This document shows positions 1 to 6,691 of a DNA stretch of 6,691 bases, piece after piece. Position 1 is the stretch's first letter. Each line of letters opens with the position of its first letter. The notes beneath the pieces are model-generated. The model was not told the DNA's origin. It saw only the letters and a list, made by a program, of their open reading frames with translations, and did no database searches. The stretch comes from Candidatus Pelagibacterales bacterium (GTDB lineage: Bacteria > Pseudomonadota > Alphaproteobacteria > TMED109). The stretch spans positions 1 through 6,691 of the forward strand of contig NYVM01000093.1 in assembly GCA_002684605.1 (NCBI GenBank). Reading direction: 5' to 3'. The position numbers and the translations under genes were made by a program.

Positions 1-1117
1 TGCCCATTAGTTTCATATCTGGATAATAGGTTGCTATGTAATGAATCATTAAATAGACTTGAAATGCACCAATTAGCCAATGATCTTTTCGAGGATTAAT
101 TATAAGAGTATTTTCTAGATAGGTTCGAGTCATTATTTTTAACATTTCAATATCATACTCAAAACCTTCAGGGAAAGGGCTAATAAACTCAGGCAATAAG
201 TTTAAACCATAAACAGGATTTCGCTCATAGTCTATTTCGCTAATAATCATCTTATCATGGGGATACTCACCTAGATTTTTATCTAAAAAATGAGTAATTC
301 TGTCAATTATTAATGCCTGTGATATTGGCGTTATGTTTTTATGACTATGATTTGTTGAAACTAAAAATTTATCAGTTTCTAGTGCTTGATAGTTAGAAAC
401 TTTTAAAAATTGTAATTTCACATTTATTCTGTGATTCCCTTCTAGTTGAGTTATCTTTGTTTTGTTATCAATACTTTCTGATATTACATTTAAATCGGAG
501 ATTAACTCATAATTTTCTGGAGTCTTGAACCTAATCTTAAAAGTACTAGGGGCGAGGTATAAATCATTTAAATCCTTATTGCTATATATTTGCCATTTTT
601 TGTCGAATACCGCTGGTGACAAATACCAGTATCTGACTTTAATAGCTCCATTTTTAGCAATACCATAACGTGTAAACTTATCGTCGGGTAAAATAATTTT
701 ATATTCTAATTTTAGGATATATGATTCACCAGGCAATAATCTTTCATCTAGTTCTATTTTAATAATATCTAATTGATTGTGCCTACTCCAATTCAAAGAT
801 TCATCAATACTGTTATTAATTTTTAATATTTTAGTATGCCCTCTATTTTTATTATTCTCAAAATGGAAAGAAGCTTGATAATTTTCGGCAAATCTTTTTG
901 CAAGCGGAGTGGTTTTACTTGAAAAACTATTAGCCCAATCATTTAAGTATATTTCAGTTAAAGTTAAATCAGAATTATTTTCATAAACTAATTCTTGTTC
1001 AATTACTATAGATTTTGATTCGGGTAGGAGAGATGCATTAATGCTTATTTGATGTTGCGCGTGAACCAGCGTAACAATAAAAAAAAACACAAATGATATG
1101 TATTCTTTTGAGTGCAA
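1..1117 (-). CDS. Exported M1-metallopeptidase-like protein (gluzincin fold), probably without catalytic zinc site; 3' end beyond window
   Basis: The minus strand is open from 1117 to the left edge, giving 372 residues without a stop; the C-terminus is outside the window. Residues 1-20 form a signal peptide: a short start with K4, a hydrophobic core (residues 6-18, rich in Phe), and a VHA|Q cleavage site at 20/21. Residues about 22-250 look like the beta-rich N-terminal domain of M1 aminopeptidases, and the catalytic-like domain begins near 258. The segment NPVYGLNLLPEF (300-311) sits where M1 enzymes carry the GxMEN motif. WLIGAFQVYL (347-356) matches the family's WLNEGFAxYL helix. On that alignment the zinc motif HExxH-x18-E is replaced by KIMTR (327-331) and G350, so both His, the catalytic Glu and the third ligand are missing. 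I recognise similar exported proteins from Flavobacteriia, usually annotated as aminopeptidase or gluzincin-family metallopeptidase. The role is unknown; a binding or scaffold role is more likely than peptidase activity. No in-frame ATG precedes residue 289, so the TTG at 1117-1115 is the only sensible start. The family call is fairly secure; inactivity is inferred. Confidence 0.72.
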   Translation of the reverse strand, partial: MHSKEYISFVFFFIVTLVHAQHQISINASLLPESKSIVIEQELVYENNSDLTLTEIYLNDWANSFSSKTTPLAKRFAENYQASFHFENNKNRGHTKILKINNSIDESLNWSRHNQLDIIKIELDERLLPGESYILKLEYKIILPDDKFTRYGIAKNGAIKVRYWYLSPAVFDKKWQIYSNKDLNDLYLAPSTFKIRFKTPENYELISDLNVISESIDNKTKITQLEGNHRINVKLQFLKVSNYQALETDKFLVSTNHSHKNITPISQALIIDRITHFLDKNLGEYPHDKMIISEIDYERNPVYGLNLLPEFISPFPEGFEYDIEMLKIMTRTYLENTLIINPRKDHWLIGAFQVYLMIHYIATYYPDMKLMG

Positions 1118-2347
1118 TTATATTTTTAAAAATTTCTGAATCCCGTTTAATTCATCAGACATCAAAAAATACAGACCACTTTCTAAATCTGAAGTATCAA
1201 TTTGGATAGTATTATTATTTGTAATTATTGTTTTTACTTTTTGTCCCAACATGTTGAATATATGAATGGATGCTTTATTTTGTGATGAGTTTTGTATTAC
1301 CAATGTTAAATTGTCAGATACTAGTGTATTATAAATATTTAAATCTTCAACAAATGAAAAATCTTGATTGTTTAGAACAAATTCTTTTGTAGTTTCCAAT
1401 TTCATTATTACAGGAAGATGATCACTCATACTATACAACTGATTTCTTAATGTCTGACTATATTCACCAGTACAGGTCTCGTCACTAATATTTAAGTTAA
1501 AACAATTCGCATTATTACCGAGTGCTTTGTAACTCTCTGGAACATACTTAATATTTTGATTAGTGATTATATTTTCAGAAATTGTAATAAAATCAAAGCG
1601 ATCGTCAAGTCCTCCACTTGCACCACCATTTGGACCTGAACCTAATCGCGTACTTTGTGTATGAATATCTTGAAAATTTTCGTTATTGTGCCAGGTGCCA
1701 GGTGTGTTTATTGGATCTACCATGACAATAGCATTGCTTGTATCTAAAATTTCTTGATATGCAGGCTCTTCGGATGAGTATAAGTTAAAATCCCCTGCAA
1801 ACAATACAAAAGAATTAGATTCTAAATTTTCTAGATCATCGGTAAACTCATTTACCATTTCCAAACGAAGATCTTCATTTGATGATCCTTGACTCGACTT
1901 TAAATGCGCAACATATATATAGATTAAAACTGGATCGGAGGCTTGATCTAAGGTATTTAATTTTAATACATATTTATTAATATCTCTTAAAGGTGTTAGT
2001 AATATTTCAGATGATTCTAATAAAAATTTTTCGTTTCTGTAATATAATAATTGTTGTAAACTATTACTTCCAGATTGATTGGCAACAAAATCGGCACGCG
2101 AGTAATTATTAGTATTGTAATTTAGAGAAATATTTAAAATTTCATCGGCGCCTCTTTCATTTTGTAGTTCACAGACTAGAAATAAATCAGGTTTGAACTC
2201 TGTGAAAATATTTCTTAATATTTCTGATCGACCACCAGGAGCGGCATCTGGAAAATTTAGTAAATTATAAAACATAACATTAACTGTTTCCTGTGCAAAA
2301 GAGCTGAAGCTGAAAATAGCTACAGCTACGTATATAATAAATTTCAT
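1118..2347 (-). CDS. Secreted endonuclease/exonuclease/phosphatase-family enzyme with C-terminal T9SS type A sorting domain
   Basis: This 409-residue protein begins with a signal peptide (residues 1-18, SSFA|QE cleavage region). An EEP-fold catalytic domain (DNase I/sphingomyelinase superfamily) spans about 21-318. The expected active-site residues are visible: N28 in FYNLLNF, E60 in VCELQ, H148 in VAHLKSS, D186 and N188 in AGDFNLYS, D252 in LDDRFDFI, and D309-H310 in SDHLPV. The enzyme should therefore be a Mg2+-dependent phosphodiesterase or phosphatase. Substrate cannot be read from the sequence; extracellular DNA, RNA or phospho-compounds are all possible. Residues about 335-409 form a T9SS type A sorting domain, with the typical IHIFNMLGQKV strand, a SGLYFL segment and a basic end in KFLKI. 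The protein should thus cross the outer membrane by the type IX system and be released or anchored at the surface. Cys282 and Cys292 could form a disulfide. The ATG at 2347 lies 24 bases after the LOG stop, with no Shine-Dalgarno sequence, as is usual in Bacteroidota. Confidence 0.9.
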   Translation of the reverse strand: MKFIIYVAVAIFSFSSFAQETVNVMFYNLLNFPDAAPGGRSEILRNIFTEFKPDLFLVCELQNERGADEILNISLNYNTNNYSRADFVANQSGSNSLQQLLYYRNEKFLLESSEILLTPLRDINKYVLKLNTLDQASDPVLIYIYVAHLKSSQGSSNEDLRLEMVNEFTDDLENLESNSFVLFAGDFNLYSSEEPAYQEILDTSNAIVMVDPINTPGTWHNNENFQDIHTQSTRLGSGPNGGASGGLDDRFDFITISENIITNQNIKYVPESYKALGNNANCFNLNISDETCTGEYSQTLRNQLYSMSDHLPVIMKLETTKEFVLNNQDFSFVEDLNIYNTLVSDNLTLVIQNSSQNKASIHIFNMLGQKVKTIITNNNTIQIDTSDLESGLYFLMSDELNGIQKFLKI

Positions 2348-2371
2348 AGGGTGGGGATAGTTTACTTTTTT

Positions 2372-3061
2372 TTAAAAATTAGGTTCTAAATTATATTTCT
2401 CGTAAAAATCATTTAGGATTTCAATAACTTCATCTTCTGTATCAACAATATTTAGTAAATGTAAATCTTCTTTACTAATATTGTTATGAGACTCAAGAAG
2501 TGTTTCTTTTATCCAATCAACTAAACCACTCCAAAATTTCTTTCCTACTAGAATAATTGGGAATTTTCCAATTTTGTGAGTTTGTATTAAAGTTATTGCT
2601 TCAAAAAGTTCATCTAAGGTTCCAAATCCTCCGGGCATTACAACGAAGCCTTGAGAGTATTTCACGAACATTACTTTTCTTACAAAAAAATAATCAAAGT
2701 CTATACTTTTATCACTATCTATGTAAGGATTGTCGTGTTGCTCAAAAGGTAATTCTATATTTAATCCAACCGAGGTTCCTCCAGCATTATAAGCTCCTTT
2801 GTTTGCTGCTTCCATAATCCCTGGACCACCGCCAGTAATGACTCCATATCCATTGTCAGATAAATTTTTAGCTATGTTTTCAGCTAATTGATAATATTTA
2901 TCGTCCGGCTTAGTTCGCGCAGAACCAAAAATAGATACGCATGGACCAATTTTACTTAACTTTTCATATCCACTCACAAATTCTCCCATGATTTTGAAAA
3001 TAGCCCAAGAGTCATTTGTTTTAACTTCATTCCAATTTTTTGGATTTCTTTCCTTTTTCAT
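2372..3061 (-). CDS. LOG-family (TIGR00730) Rossmann-fold nucleotide phosphoribohydrolase-like protein
   Basis: This 229-residue cytosolic protein carries the hallmarks of the LOG family: a GSART turn (46-50), the glycine-rich GGGPGIMEAANKGA segment (77-90), R128-K129 in FFVRKVMF, and PGGFGTLDE (143-151), the family's PGGxGTxxE motif that holds the catalytic Glu and binds phosphate. Characterised members cleave the N-glycosidic bond of nucleoside 5'-monophosphates, releasing a base (a cytokinin in plants and some bacteria) and ribose 5-phosphate. Older annotations call such proteins lysine decarboxylases, which is wrong for this family. The protein is longer than the compact ~180-200 residue LOGs because of an N-terminal extension of about 35 residues and a short acidic tail. 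Whether the physiological role is cytokinin-like production or nucleotide salvage cannot be told here. The gene starts 50 bases after the uvrA stop and ends 24 bases before the EEP gene on the same strand, so co-transcription is plausible. The ATG at 3061 is the natural start (MKKERNPKNWNE). Confidence 0.9.
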   Translation of the reverse strand: MKKERNPKNWNEVKTNDSWAIFKIMGEFVSGYEKLSKIGPCVSIFGSARTKPDDKYYQLAENIAKNLSDNGYGVITGGGPGIMEAANKGAYNAGGTSVGLNIELPFEQHDNPYIDSDKSIDFDYFFVRKVMFVKYSQGFVVMPGGFGTLDELFEAITLIQTHKIGKFPIILVGKKFWSGLVDWIKETLLESHNNISKEDLHLLNIVDTEDEVIEILNDFYEKYNLEPNF

Positions 3062-3111
3062 AGTTATGTAATGTTTTTAACGTGAATAAAAATCTATTAG
3101 GGATTGTGCTG

Positions 3112-5943
3112 CTAATTTAATTCTTTTTTGAGAAAACGGGCTGTATGACTTTTCTTAACTTTTACGATTTCTTCTGGTGTTCCTTTTGCTAATACTTGTC
3201 CGCCGCTTTTTCCTCCTTCTGGACCAATATCAATGATGTAATCTACTGTTTTTATTACATCTAAATTATGTTCAATTATAACTACCGTATTTCCTTTGTC
3301 AACGATTTTATTCAGTACATTAAGTAAAACTCTAATGTCTTCAAAATGTAGACCCGTGGTAGGTTCATCTAATATATAGAAAGTGTTTCCTGTATCTCTT
3401 TTAGATAATTCTGTCGCTAATTTGATTCGCTGTGCTTCGCCACCAGAAAGAGTGGTCGATTGTTGTCCTAAGGTAATATAACCAAGACCAACATCCTTTA
3501 TAGTTTTTAATTTTCTATATATTTTTGGAATATTTTCAAACAAAGGACAAGCGTCTTCAATTGTCATATCTAACACATCGTAAATAGATTTTCCTTTATA
3601 TTTTATCTCTAATGTTTCTCTATTAAATCGTTTTCCTTGACAAGTTTCACATTCTACATAAACATCAGGTAAAAAATTCATTTCTATCACTCGTAAACCT
3701 CCGCCTTTACATGTTTCGCAACGCCCACCAGTAACATTAAAACTAAATCTGCCTGGTTTATAACCTCGAATCATAGCTTCAGGTACTTTTGAAAATAAAT
3801 TTCTTATTTCTGAGAATACACCGGTATAAGTTGCAGGATTAGATCGAGGAGTTCTTCCTATTGGAGACTGATTGATGTCGATCACTTTATCAATATTTTT
3901 TAATCCATCAACTTTTTTATATGGCTTAGGTCGTTTAACACCATTAAAAAAATATGCATTTAAAATAGGATAGAGAGTTTCATTAATTAATGTTGATTTT
4001 CCGCTTCCAGACACCCCAGTTATTCCAACCATTTTACCTAAGGGTATTTCTATGGATACATTTTTTAGATTGTGCCCTGTGGCTCCTGATAGCTTTAATT
4101 TCTTTCCATTTCCTTTTCTTCTTTTTGATGGAATAGCTATTTCTTTTCTGCCATTTAAATAATCAGAGGTTAATGTTTGATGATTTAATATTTCTTTTGG
4201 AGTTCCTCTAGAATCAATTATGCCTCCATGCTTTCCAGCTGCAGGGCCAATATCGATTACATAATCAGCAGCCTCAATCATTTCTTTATCATGTTCTACG
4301 ACAATAACGGAGTTTCCAATGTTTTTTAGTTTTATTAATGAATCAATTAACTTTTCGTTATCCCGTTGATGAAGACCAATACTAGGTTCATCTAGTATAT
4401 ATAAAACTCCGACCAATTGAGATCCTATTTGAGTTGCTAACCGAATTCGTTGGGCTTCTCCACCAGAAAGCGACTTTGAACTTCTGTCTAAGGTTAAATA
4501 AGTAAGACCAACATCGATTAAAAATTGTAATCGAGTTTTTATTTCTTTAATGATTTCTTCCCCAATTTTAATTTGAGTTTTTGATAAATTAGACTTCAAA
4601 ACATGGAACCAATCTGCTAAATCTAATATGTCCATTTGTGCAAGCTCCGATATGCTTTTGCCATTTACTTTAAAATAACGCGATTCTTTCCTGAGTCTTG
4701 AACCCTTACAATCGTTACAGTTGGTATGATCCATAAAATCTTTCGCCCATCTTTTTAAAGATTTAGATTCATTATCTTCAAAAGTATTTTTTATGAAGTT
4801 TGCGATTCCCTCAAAATCTATTTTGTAGCTTCTTGTGATTCCTAACGTTTTAGAGGCTACCTCAAATTTCTCGTTGGAGCCAAATAAAATTACATCAACA
4901 GCTTCTTTAGGGATTTTTTTAAAAGGATCTGACAATTTGAAGTTATAGCGTTGTGCAATTAGTTCTAACTGTTTGAAAATCCATGTTTGTTTTTGAGATC
5001 CTTGAGGAGCAAGTGCACCTTGCGCAATGGAAAGATTTTGATCAGGAACAATTTTATTAACATTCACTTCATATAATTTACCCAAACCTTTACAAGTTGT
5101 GCACATTCCTTTGGGGGAATTGAATGAGAAATTATTTGGTTCTGGATTTGGGTAAGAAATCCCACTGCTTTGGCACATTAAAGACCTGCTGAAGTAACGG
5201 GTTTTGTTGGTTTCATTGTCCAAAACCAACAGCACATCATCTCCGTGATACATCGCGGTCTTGATAGATTCAGTTAGTCTTTTATCGGAAGCTAATACTG
5301 ATGAAATCTTTAAACGATCAATTACAATTTCGATATCATGATTTTTATAACGGTCTAGTTTCATTCCGCTCACAATATCTCTTATTTCTCCGTCTACGCG
5401 GACTTTTACAAAACCTTGTTTCGCAATTTGCTGAAATAATTCACGATAGTGTCCTTTTCTTGATCTAACAACTGGAGCTAAAATTGAAATCTTTTTATTT
5501 TCAAAATCATTTAAAATTAATTCCTGAATTTTATCGTCGCTATAACTTACCATTTTCTCTCCAGTGTTATAACTAAAAGCATCACTTGCTCTTGCGTACA
5601 GAAGTCTCAAGAAGTCGTATATTTCTGTAATAGTACCAACAGTAGATCTTGGACTTTTACTGGTTGTTTTTTGCTCGATGGCTATAACAGGAGAAAGACC
5701 TTCGATTTTATCTACATCGGGTCGCTCTAAGCCGCCTAAAAATTGTCGTGCATATGCTGAAAAAGTTTCGATATAACGTCGTTGACCTTCAGCATAGATC
5801 GTATCAAAAGCTAGGGAGGATTTACCACTACCAGAAAGACCTGTAATAACGACTAACTTTTCACGTGGGATTTTAATGTCAATGTTCTTTAAATTATGAA
5901 CTCTTGCACCATAAACTTCAATAAAACCCTCGTTTTTTTTCAT
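3112..5943 (-). CDS. uvrA: UvrA, excinuclease ABC subunit A (nucleotide excision repair)
   Basis: UvrA is the dimeric ABC-type ATPase that finds bulky DNA lesions and loads UvrB. From the ATG at 5943 the product is 943 residues, the usual family length (about 940). Two ATPase halves are complete: Walker [10 protein letters not shown] at 35-43, signature LSGGEAQR starting at 492 and Walker B ILDEP at 516-520 in the first; GVSGSGKST at 643-651, a second LSGGEAQR at 832-839 and ILDEP at 857-861 in the second. The UvrB-binding region with SPRSTVGT lies just after the first Walker A. The C-terminal zinc finger is intact, with cysteines at 742, 745, 765 and 768 around the [14 protein letters not shown] stretch. 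The first zinc module is degenerate: C281 and C284 remain, but the partner pair is reduced to C257 followed by [14 protein letters not shown] segment (409-418) is also present. The open frame extends upstream to TTG codons at 5952, but the ATG at 5943 gives the family-typical N-terminus ([20 protein letters not shown]). The stop is TAG at 3114-3112. Confidence 0.97.
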   Translation of the reverse strand: MKKNEGFIEVYGARVHNLKNIDIKIPREKLVVITGLSGSGKSSLAFDTIYAEGQRRYIETFSAYARQFLGGLERPDVDKIEGLSPVIAIEQKTTSKSPRSTVGTITEIYDFLRLLYARASDAFSYNTGEKMVSYSDDKIQELILNDFENKKISILAPVVRSRKGHYRELFQQIAKQGFVKVRVDGEIRDIVSGMKLDRYKNHDIEIVIDRLKISSVLASDKRLTESIKTAMYHGDDVLLVLDNETNKTRYFSRSLMCQSSGISYPNPEPNNFSFNSPKGMCTTCKGLGKLYEVNVNKIVPDQNLSIAQGALAPQGSQKQTWIFKQLELIAQRYNFKLSDPFKKIPKEAVDVILFGSNEKFEVASKTLGITRSYKIDFEGIANFIKNTFEDNESKSLKRWAKDFMDHTNCNDCKGSRLRKESRYFKVNGKSISELAQMDILDLADWFHVLKSNLSKTQIKIGEEIIKEIKTRLQFLIDVGLTYLTLDRSSKSLSGGEAQRIRLATQIGSQLVGVLYILDEPSIGLHQRDNEKLIDSLIKLKNIGNSVIVVEHDKEMIEAADYVIDIGPAAGKHGGIIDSRGTPKEILNHQTLTSDYLNGRKEIAIPSKRRKGNGKKLKLSGATGHNLKNVSIEIPLGKMVGITGVSGSGKSTLINETLYPILNAYFFNGVKRPKPYKKVDGLKNIDKVIDINQSPIGRTPRSNPATYTGVFSEIRNLFSKVPEAMIRGYKPGRFSFNVTGGRCETCKGGGLRVIEMNFLPDVYVECETCQGKRFNRETLEIKYKGKSIYDVLDMTIEDACPLFENIPKIYRKLKTIKDVGLGYITLGQQSTTLSGGEAQRIKLATELSKRDTGNTFYILDEPTTGLHFEDIRVLLNVLNKIVDKGNTVVIIEHNLDVIKTVDYIIDIGPEGGKSGGQVLAKGTPEEIVKVKKSHTARFLKKELN

Positions 5944-5957
5944 AGCCAACAAAGATA
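5943..5957 (-). promoter_or_regulatory. Possible Bacteroidota -7 promoter element just before uvrA
   Basis: Read on the minus strand, 5957-5950 is TATCTTTG, an exact match to the TAnnTTTG -7 element of Bacteroidota housekeeping promoters. It is the only such match I found in the gaps of this window, and it lies immediately upstream of the uvrA ATG at 5943. If used, transcription would start only a few bases before the ATG, giving an almost leaderless mRNA. I see no TTG at the usual -33 spacing upstream, and a six-base match in AT-rich DNA can arise by chance, so support is weak. Confidence 0.25.
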
Positions 5958-6013
5958 ATTAAATGATCCTAAAGTTTATATGAAAGTAAAACCTTAATCT
6001 TTTTTTAACTAAG

Positions 6014-6026
6014 ATGCGAATCGCAT
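6014..6026. repeat. 13-base palindrome ATGCGAATCGCAT upstream of uvrA
   Basis: Six bases (ATGCGA) are repeated in inverted orientation (TCGCAT) around one central A, about 70 bases upstream of the uvrA start and 27 bases after the stop of the DUF1772 gene. The stem is too short, and no T-tract follows it on either strand, so it is not an intrinsic terminator. Its size and symmetry suit the binding site of a dimeric regulator, for example one acting on uvrA. The symmetry is seen directly; the function is a guess. Confidence 0.35.
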
Positions 6027-6052
6027 TATTTTCGTGATGGTTTGGGCGGTTT

Positions 6053-6547
6053 TTATTTATTTAGAAATAGCGATGAGACGATAAGCAATAAAAAAGTTAT
6101 TCCTGAAGATATAGAACGAATTAAATTCAAATTATTCCACTTAACTTCTATACTAGTTCTTAGAGCTTTTATTTCTTCCAAAGTAATGGACTCTAAATTG
6201 ATTTTATCTAAAATTTCGTTTAAAGGGATGTTGCCAAAAACAGTTACACCAAAAACGCCAATCCAATAAGTGACAAGAGCAATAAGTAATAACCAAAAAA
6301 TACTATTAGGAAATAATTTAAAATGGAATATAGGAACCAATGCTACCGCTATTACAGCTCCAAGAAAGATCCCAATAAATGCTTTGTTTAAGATTACTCG
6401 ATTCATCGACTGTAAGGATCGCAAATATTCGAGGTCACTTAATTTTCCAATTCCAGGTTTTACTGCATTGGACCAAGTAAAAAAAATACCCGCCATTAAT
6501 CCTGTCAATAGTATAGCGGAGGCTAGAATAATTGTTTCAGTTTTCAT
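6053..6547 (-). CDS. DUF1772 (anthrone oxygenase-like) integral membrane protein
   Basis: This 164-residue protein has four predicted membrane helices, at about 5-24, 53-73, 82-104 and 143-161, with a hydrophilic loop (105-140) between the third and fourth. Features typical of DUF1772 are visible: FFTWSNAVKPGIGKL after the first helix (W25, N27), LQSMNRVILN (45-54) leading into the second, VTVFGNIPLN (101-110) after the third, and a W137-NN segment before the fourth. A few family members take part in polyketide or anthrone oxidation in fungi and actinomycetes, which gave the family its name, but most bacterial copies have no known function and that activity should not be assumed here. The protein should sit in the inner membrane. 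The gene ends about 110 bases upstream of uvrA on the same strand, a wider gap than those downstream, so uvrA may have its own promoter. The ATG at 6547 gives a natural MKTETIILAS start. Confidence 0.85.
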   Translation of the reverse strand: MKTETIILASAILLTGLMAGIFFTWSNAVKPGIGKLSDLEYLRSLQSMNRVILNKAFIGIFLGAVIAVALVPIFHFKLFPNSIFWLLLIALVTYWIGVFGVTVFGNIPLNEILDKINLESITLEEIKALRTSIEVKWNNLNLIRSISSGITFLLLIVSSLFLNK

Positions 6548-6691
6548 AAGTAATGTTATATTTTTTTCAGCTTTTTAAAGTTTTTGATGTATGTGTTCTG
6601 AGGGTGATTTTTTATGGGGCTTGATACTAAATCGTCATAGAAAATAGTCGAGTATTGGGTTTATTTTCTATTAACTTTAAATCGAAGGCCA
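6548..6691. other. Right-edge stretch upstream of the DUF1772 gene, without an identifiable gene
   Basis: This AT-rich stretch of 144 bases should hold the promoter of the DUF1772 gene, but I find no TAnnTTTG match on its strand. One minus-strand frame is open for 20 codons from the window edge and stops with TAG at 6629-6627. This could be the tail of another minus-strand gene, but it is too short to support. An inverted repeat (6637-6646 against 6662-6671) lies within it. Confidence 0.4.
6637..6671. repeat. 10-base perfect inverted repeat near right edge
   Basis: ATAGAAAATA at 6637-6646 is mirrored by TATTTTCTAT at 6662-6671, with 15 bases between the arms. The arms are nearly all A/T, so a hairpin would be weak. 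The repeat could be an operator, or chance in an AT-rich region. It lies about 90 bases upstream of the DUF1772 start. Confidence 0.25.

Noticed and set aside
1122..1133. ATTTTTAAAAAT palindrome at the end of the EEP gene
   Set aside because: It is only A/T and encodes the conserved-looking FLKI end of the sorting domain. It is not a terminator, since the next gene begins immediately.
1688..1706. Short tandem repeat GCCAGGT within the EEP gene
   Set aside because: It encodes the ordinary PGTWH segment of the protein family, so the repetition is a codon coincidence.
2557..2817. Plus-strand open frame of 86 codons
   Set aside because: It lies wholly antisense to the well-supported LOG-family gene, has a low-complexity Leu/Phe/Gln-rich translation, and matches no family I know.
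3062..3111. Possible terminator or promoter between uvrA and the LOG gene
   Set aside because: I find neither a GC-rich hairpin with a T-tract nor a TAnnTTTG box in these 50 bases.
5944..5952. Extension of UvrA to the TTG at 5952
   Set aside because: The extra residues (MLA) are not typical of UvrA. The ATG at 5943 gives the usual N-terminus, and the TTG codons overlap a promoter-like box.
6042..6578. Two consecutive plus-strand open frames of 75 and 102 codons
   Set aside because: Both are antisense to the DUF1772 gene, whose membrane helices and family motifs are clear. The translations look like complement artefacts.
6627..6689. Minus-strand open frame of 20 codons entering from the right edge
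   Set aside because: It could be the tail of a neighbouring gene, but 20 open codons are not significant and the residues show no recognisable motif.

Overview
This AT-rich window (about one third G+C by eye) most likely comes from a chromosome of the Bacteroidota, class Flavobacteriia. The evidence is a protein ending in a type IX secretion (T9SS) sorting domain, a second exported protein resembling flavobacterial M1-peptidase relatives, the near absence of Shine-Dalgarno sequences, and UvrA features familiar from that phylum. All five supported genes lie on the minus strand, so transcription runs from right to left. I see no RNA genes, insertion sequences, CRISPR arrays or phage genes. No gene-free stretch exceeds 300 bases; the longest is about 144 bases at the right edge.

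In transcription order the layout is as follows. At 6547-6053 is a small four-helix membrane protein of the DUF1772 (anthrone oxygenase-like) family. After a gap of about 110 bases comes uvrA (5943-3112), complete, encoding the damage-recognition ATPase of nucleotide excision repair. Fifty bases further is a LOG-family (TIGR00730) nucleotide phosphoribohydrolase-like gene (3061-2372). After 24 bases comes an exported endonuclease/exonuclease/phosphatase (EEP) enzyme with a C-terminal T9SS sorting domain (2347-1118). Directly behind its stop codon, with no spacer, begins the last gene (1117 to beyond base 1). It encodes an exported M1-metallopeptidase-like protein of which the first 372 residues are visible.

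The short gaps and the absence of recognisable terminators suggest that uvrA, the LOG gene, the EEP gene and the M1-like gene may be co-transcribed. The first two products are cytosolic and the last two are exported, so this is probably a transcription unit of convenience and not one pathway. The exported pair is the part most worth a second look. The M1-like protein appears to lack the zinc ligands and catalytic glutamate of its family where they are expected. It seems to start at a TTG codon abutting the upstream stop, and its signal peptide is encoded across a run of nine identical bases. I do not see an obviously new multi-gene system; uvrA and its neighbours look like ordinary flavobacterial core genome.
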